Assembly (NCBI GenBank): GCA_030613285.1
Contig: JAUWME010000196.1
Coordinates: forward strand, 1 to 5,335
Length of the DNA stretch: 5,335 nucleotides
Source: Candidatus Zymogenus sp.
GTDB lineage: Bacteria > Desulfobacterota > Zymogenia > Zymogenales > Zymogenaceae
Direction: 5' to 3'
The translations under genes and the position numbers were made by a program. The notes beneath the pieces were generated by a model. It was not told the DNA's origin. It saw nothing but the letters and a program-made list of their open reading frames with translations, and made no database searches. Below are positions 5,270-5,335 of the stretch, one piece after another (position 1 is the first letter of the stretch; every line of letters starts with the position of its first letter).

Positions 5270-5335
5270 TCATTCGTCCCGTCCTCCAAGATAAAATTCC
5301 TGCAACATTTCGTTTTTCCTCAACTGCTCGGCTGA
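5270..5335 (-). CDS. C-terminal end of a probable ABC transporter ATP-binding protein (LivF/LivG-like), partial
   Basis: Only the last 21 codons are inside the window, ending in TGA. They read SAEQLRKNEMLQEFYLGG followed by RDE. The pattern 'A-E-x-L-x-x-(N/D)-x-x-(V/L)-x-E-x-YLGG' is the usual ending of branched-chain amino acid ABC transporter ATPases, which power import from the inner-membrane side. The P-loop and other nucleotide-binding motifs lie outside the window, so the call rests on this tail alone. It runs in the same direction as the downstream genes, 173 bp before the acyltransferase. Confidence 0.55.
   Translation of the reverse strand, partial: SAEQLRKNEMLQEFYLGGRDE

Noticed and set aside
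5249..5335. Plus-strand 28-codon frame starting GTG with AAGG upstream, ending at the last base
   Set aside because: The same bases read on the minus strand as the C-terminus of a LivF-like ATPase, which is the far better match; the plus-strand peptide resembles nothing I know.
1..5335. tRNA, rRNA, CRISPR array, insertion sequence or attachment site
   Set aside because: I found no regularly spaced repeats, no transposase or integrase motifs, no paired terminal inverted repeats and no tRNA-like cloverleaf.

Overview
The window comes from a Gram-negative bacterium. Its gene content (a CheB-derived protein in one run with a ParA-type ATPase, a DUF374-type lipid acyltransferase, a zinc alcohol dehydrogenase, and the tail of what looks like a LivF/LivG-type ABC ATPase) and its moderately AT-rich composition suggest a Desulfobacterota/'deltaproteobacterial' lineage. 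That placement is inference; no marker gene is present. Every gene I can support lies on the minus strand, so transcription runs from high to low coordinates.

Right part (5335 to 2995): the last 21 codons of a probable branched-chain amino acid-type ABC transporter ATPase enter from the right edge. An intergenic region of 173 bp follows and carries a good sigma70-like promoter (-35 TTGAAC, 17-nt spacer, -10 TATTAT). Next come a DUF374-family lysophospholipid/lipid A-type acyltransferase (280 aa) and, 35 bp later, a zinc-dependent medium-chain alcohol dehydrogenase (407 aa) with a strong ribosome binding site. These two probably form one transcription unit.

Middle (2994 to 2664): a 331-bp non-coding region holds an excellent sigma70-like promoter (TTGAAA, 17 nt, TATAAG) preceded by an A8 tract resembling an UP element. 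It also has a small inverted repeat and a pair of near-identical 11-mers. It drives the left-hand cluster.

Left part (2663 to 1): three genes run in one direction. The first encodes a full-length two-domain CheB homologue that has lost the phospho-acceptor Asp of its receiver domain and also the Ser and His of the methylesterase triad. The second encodes a 407-aa protein with a helix-hairpin-helix region and a C-terminal HPt-like four-helix domain in which the phospho-accepting His is replaced. The third is the N-terminus of a ParA/Soj ATPase with an intact Walker A motif but an in-frame TAA at codon 55, after which the ParA-like frame continues to the window edge. The left cluster therefore looks like a chemosensory array-derived module whose phosphotransfer and methylesterase chemistry has been stripped out while the folds were kept. 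This is the most unusual thing in the window. Whether it is a working non-catalytic scaffold tied to ParA-type positioning, or a cluster in decay, cannot be decided from this sequence alone.
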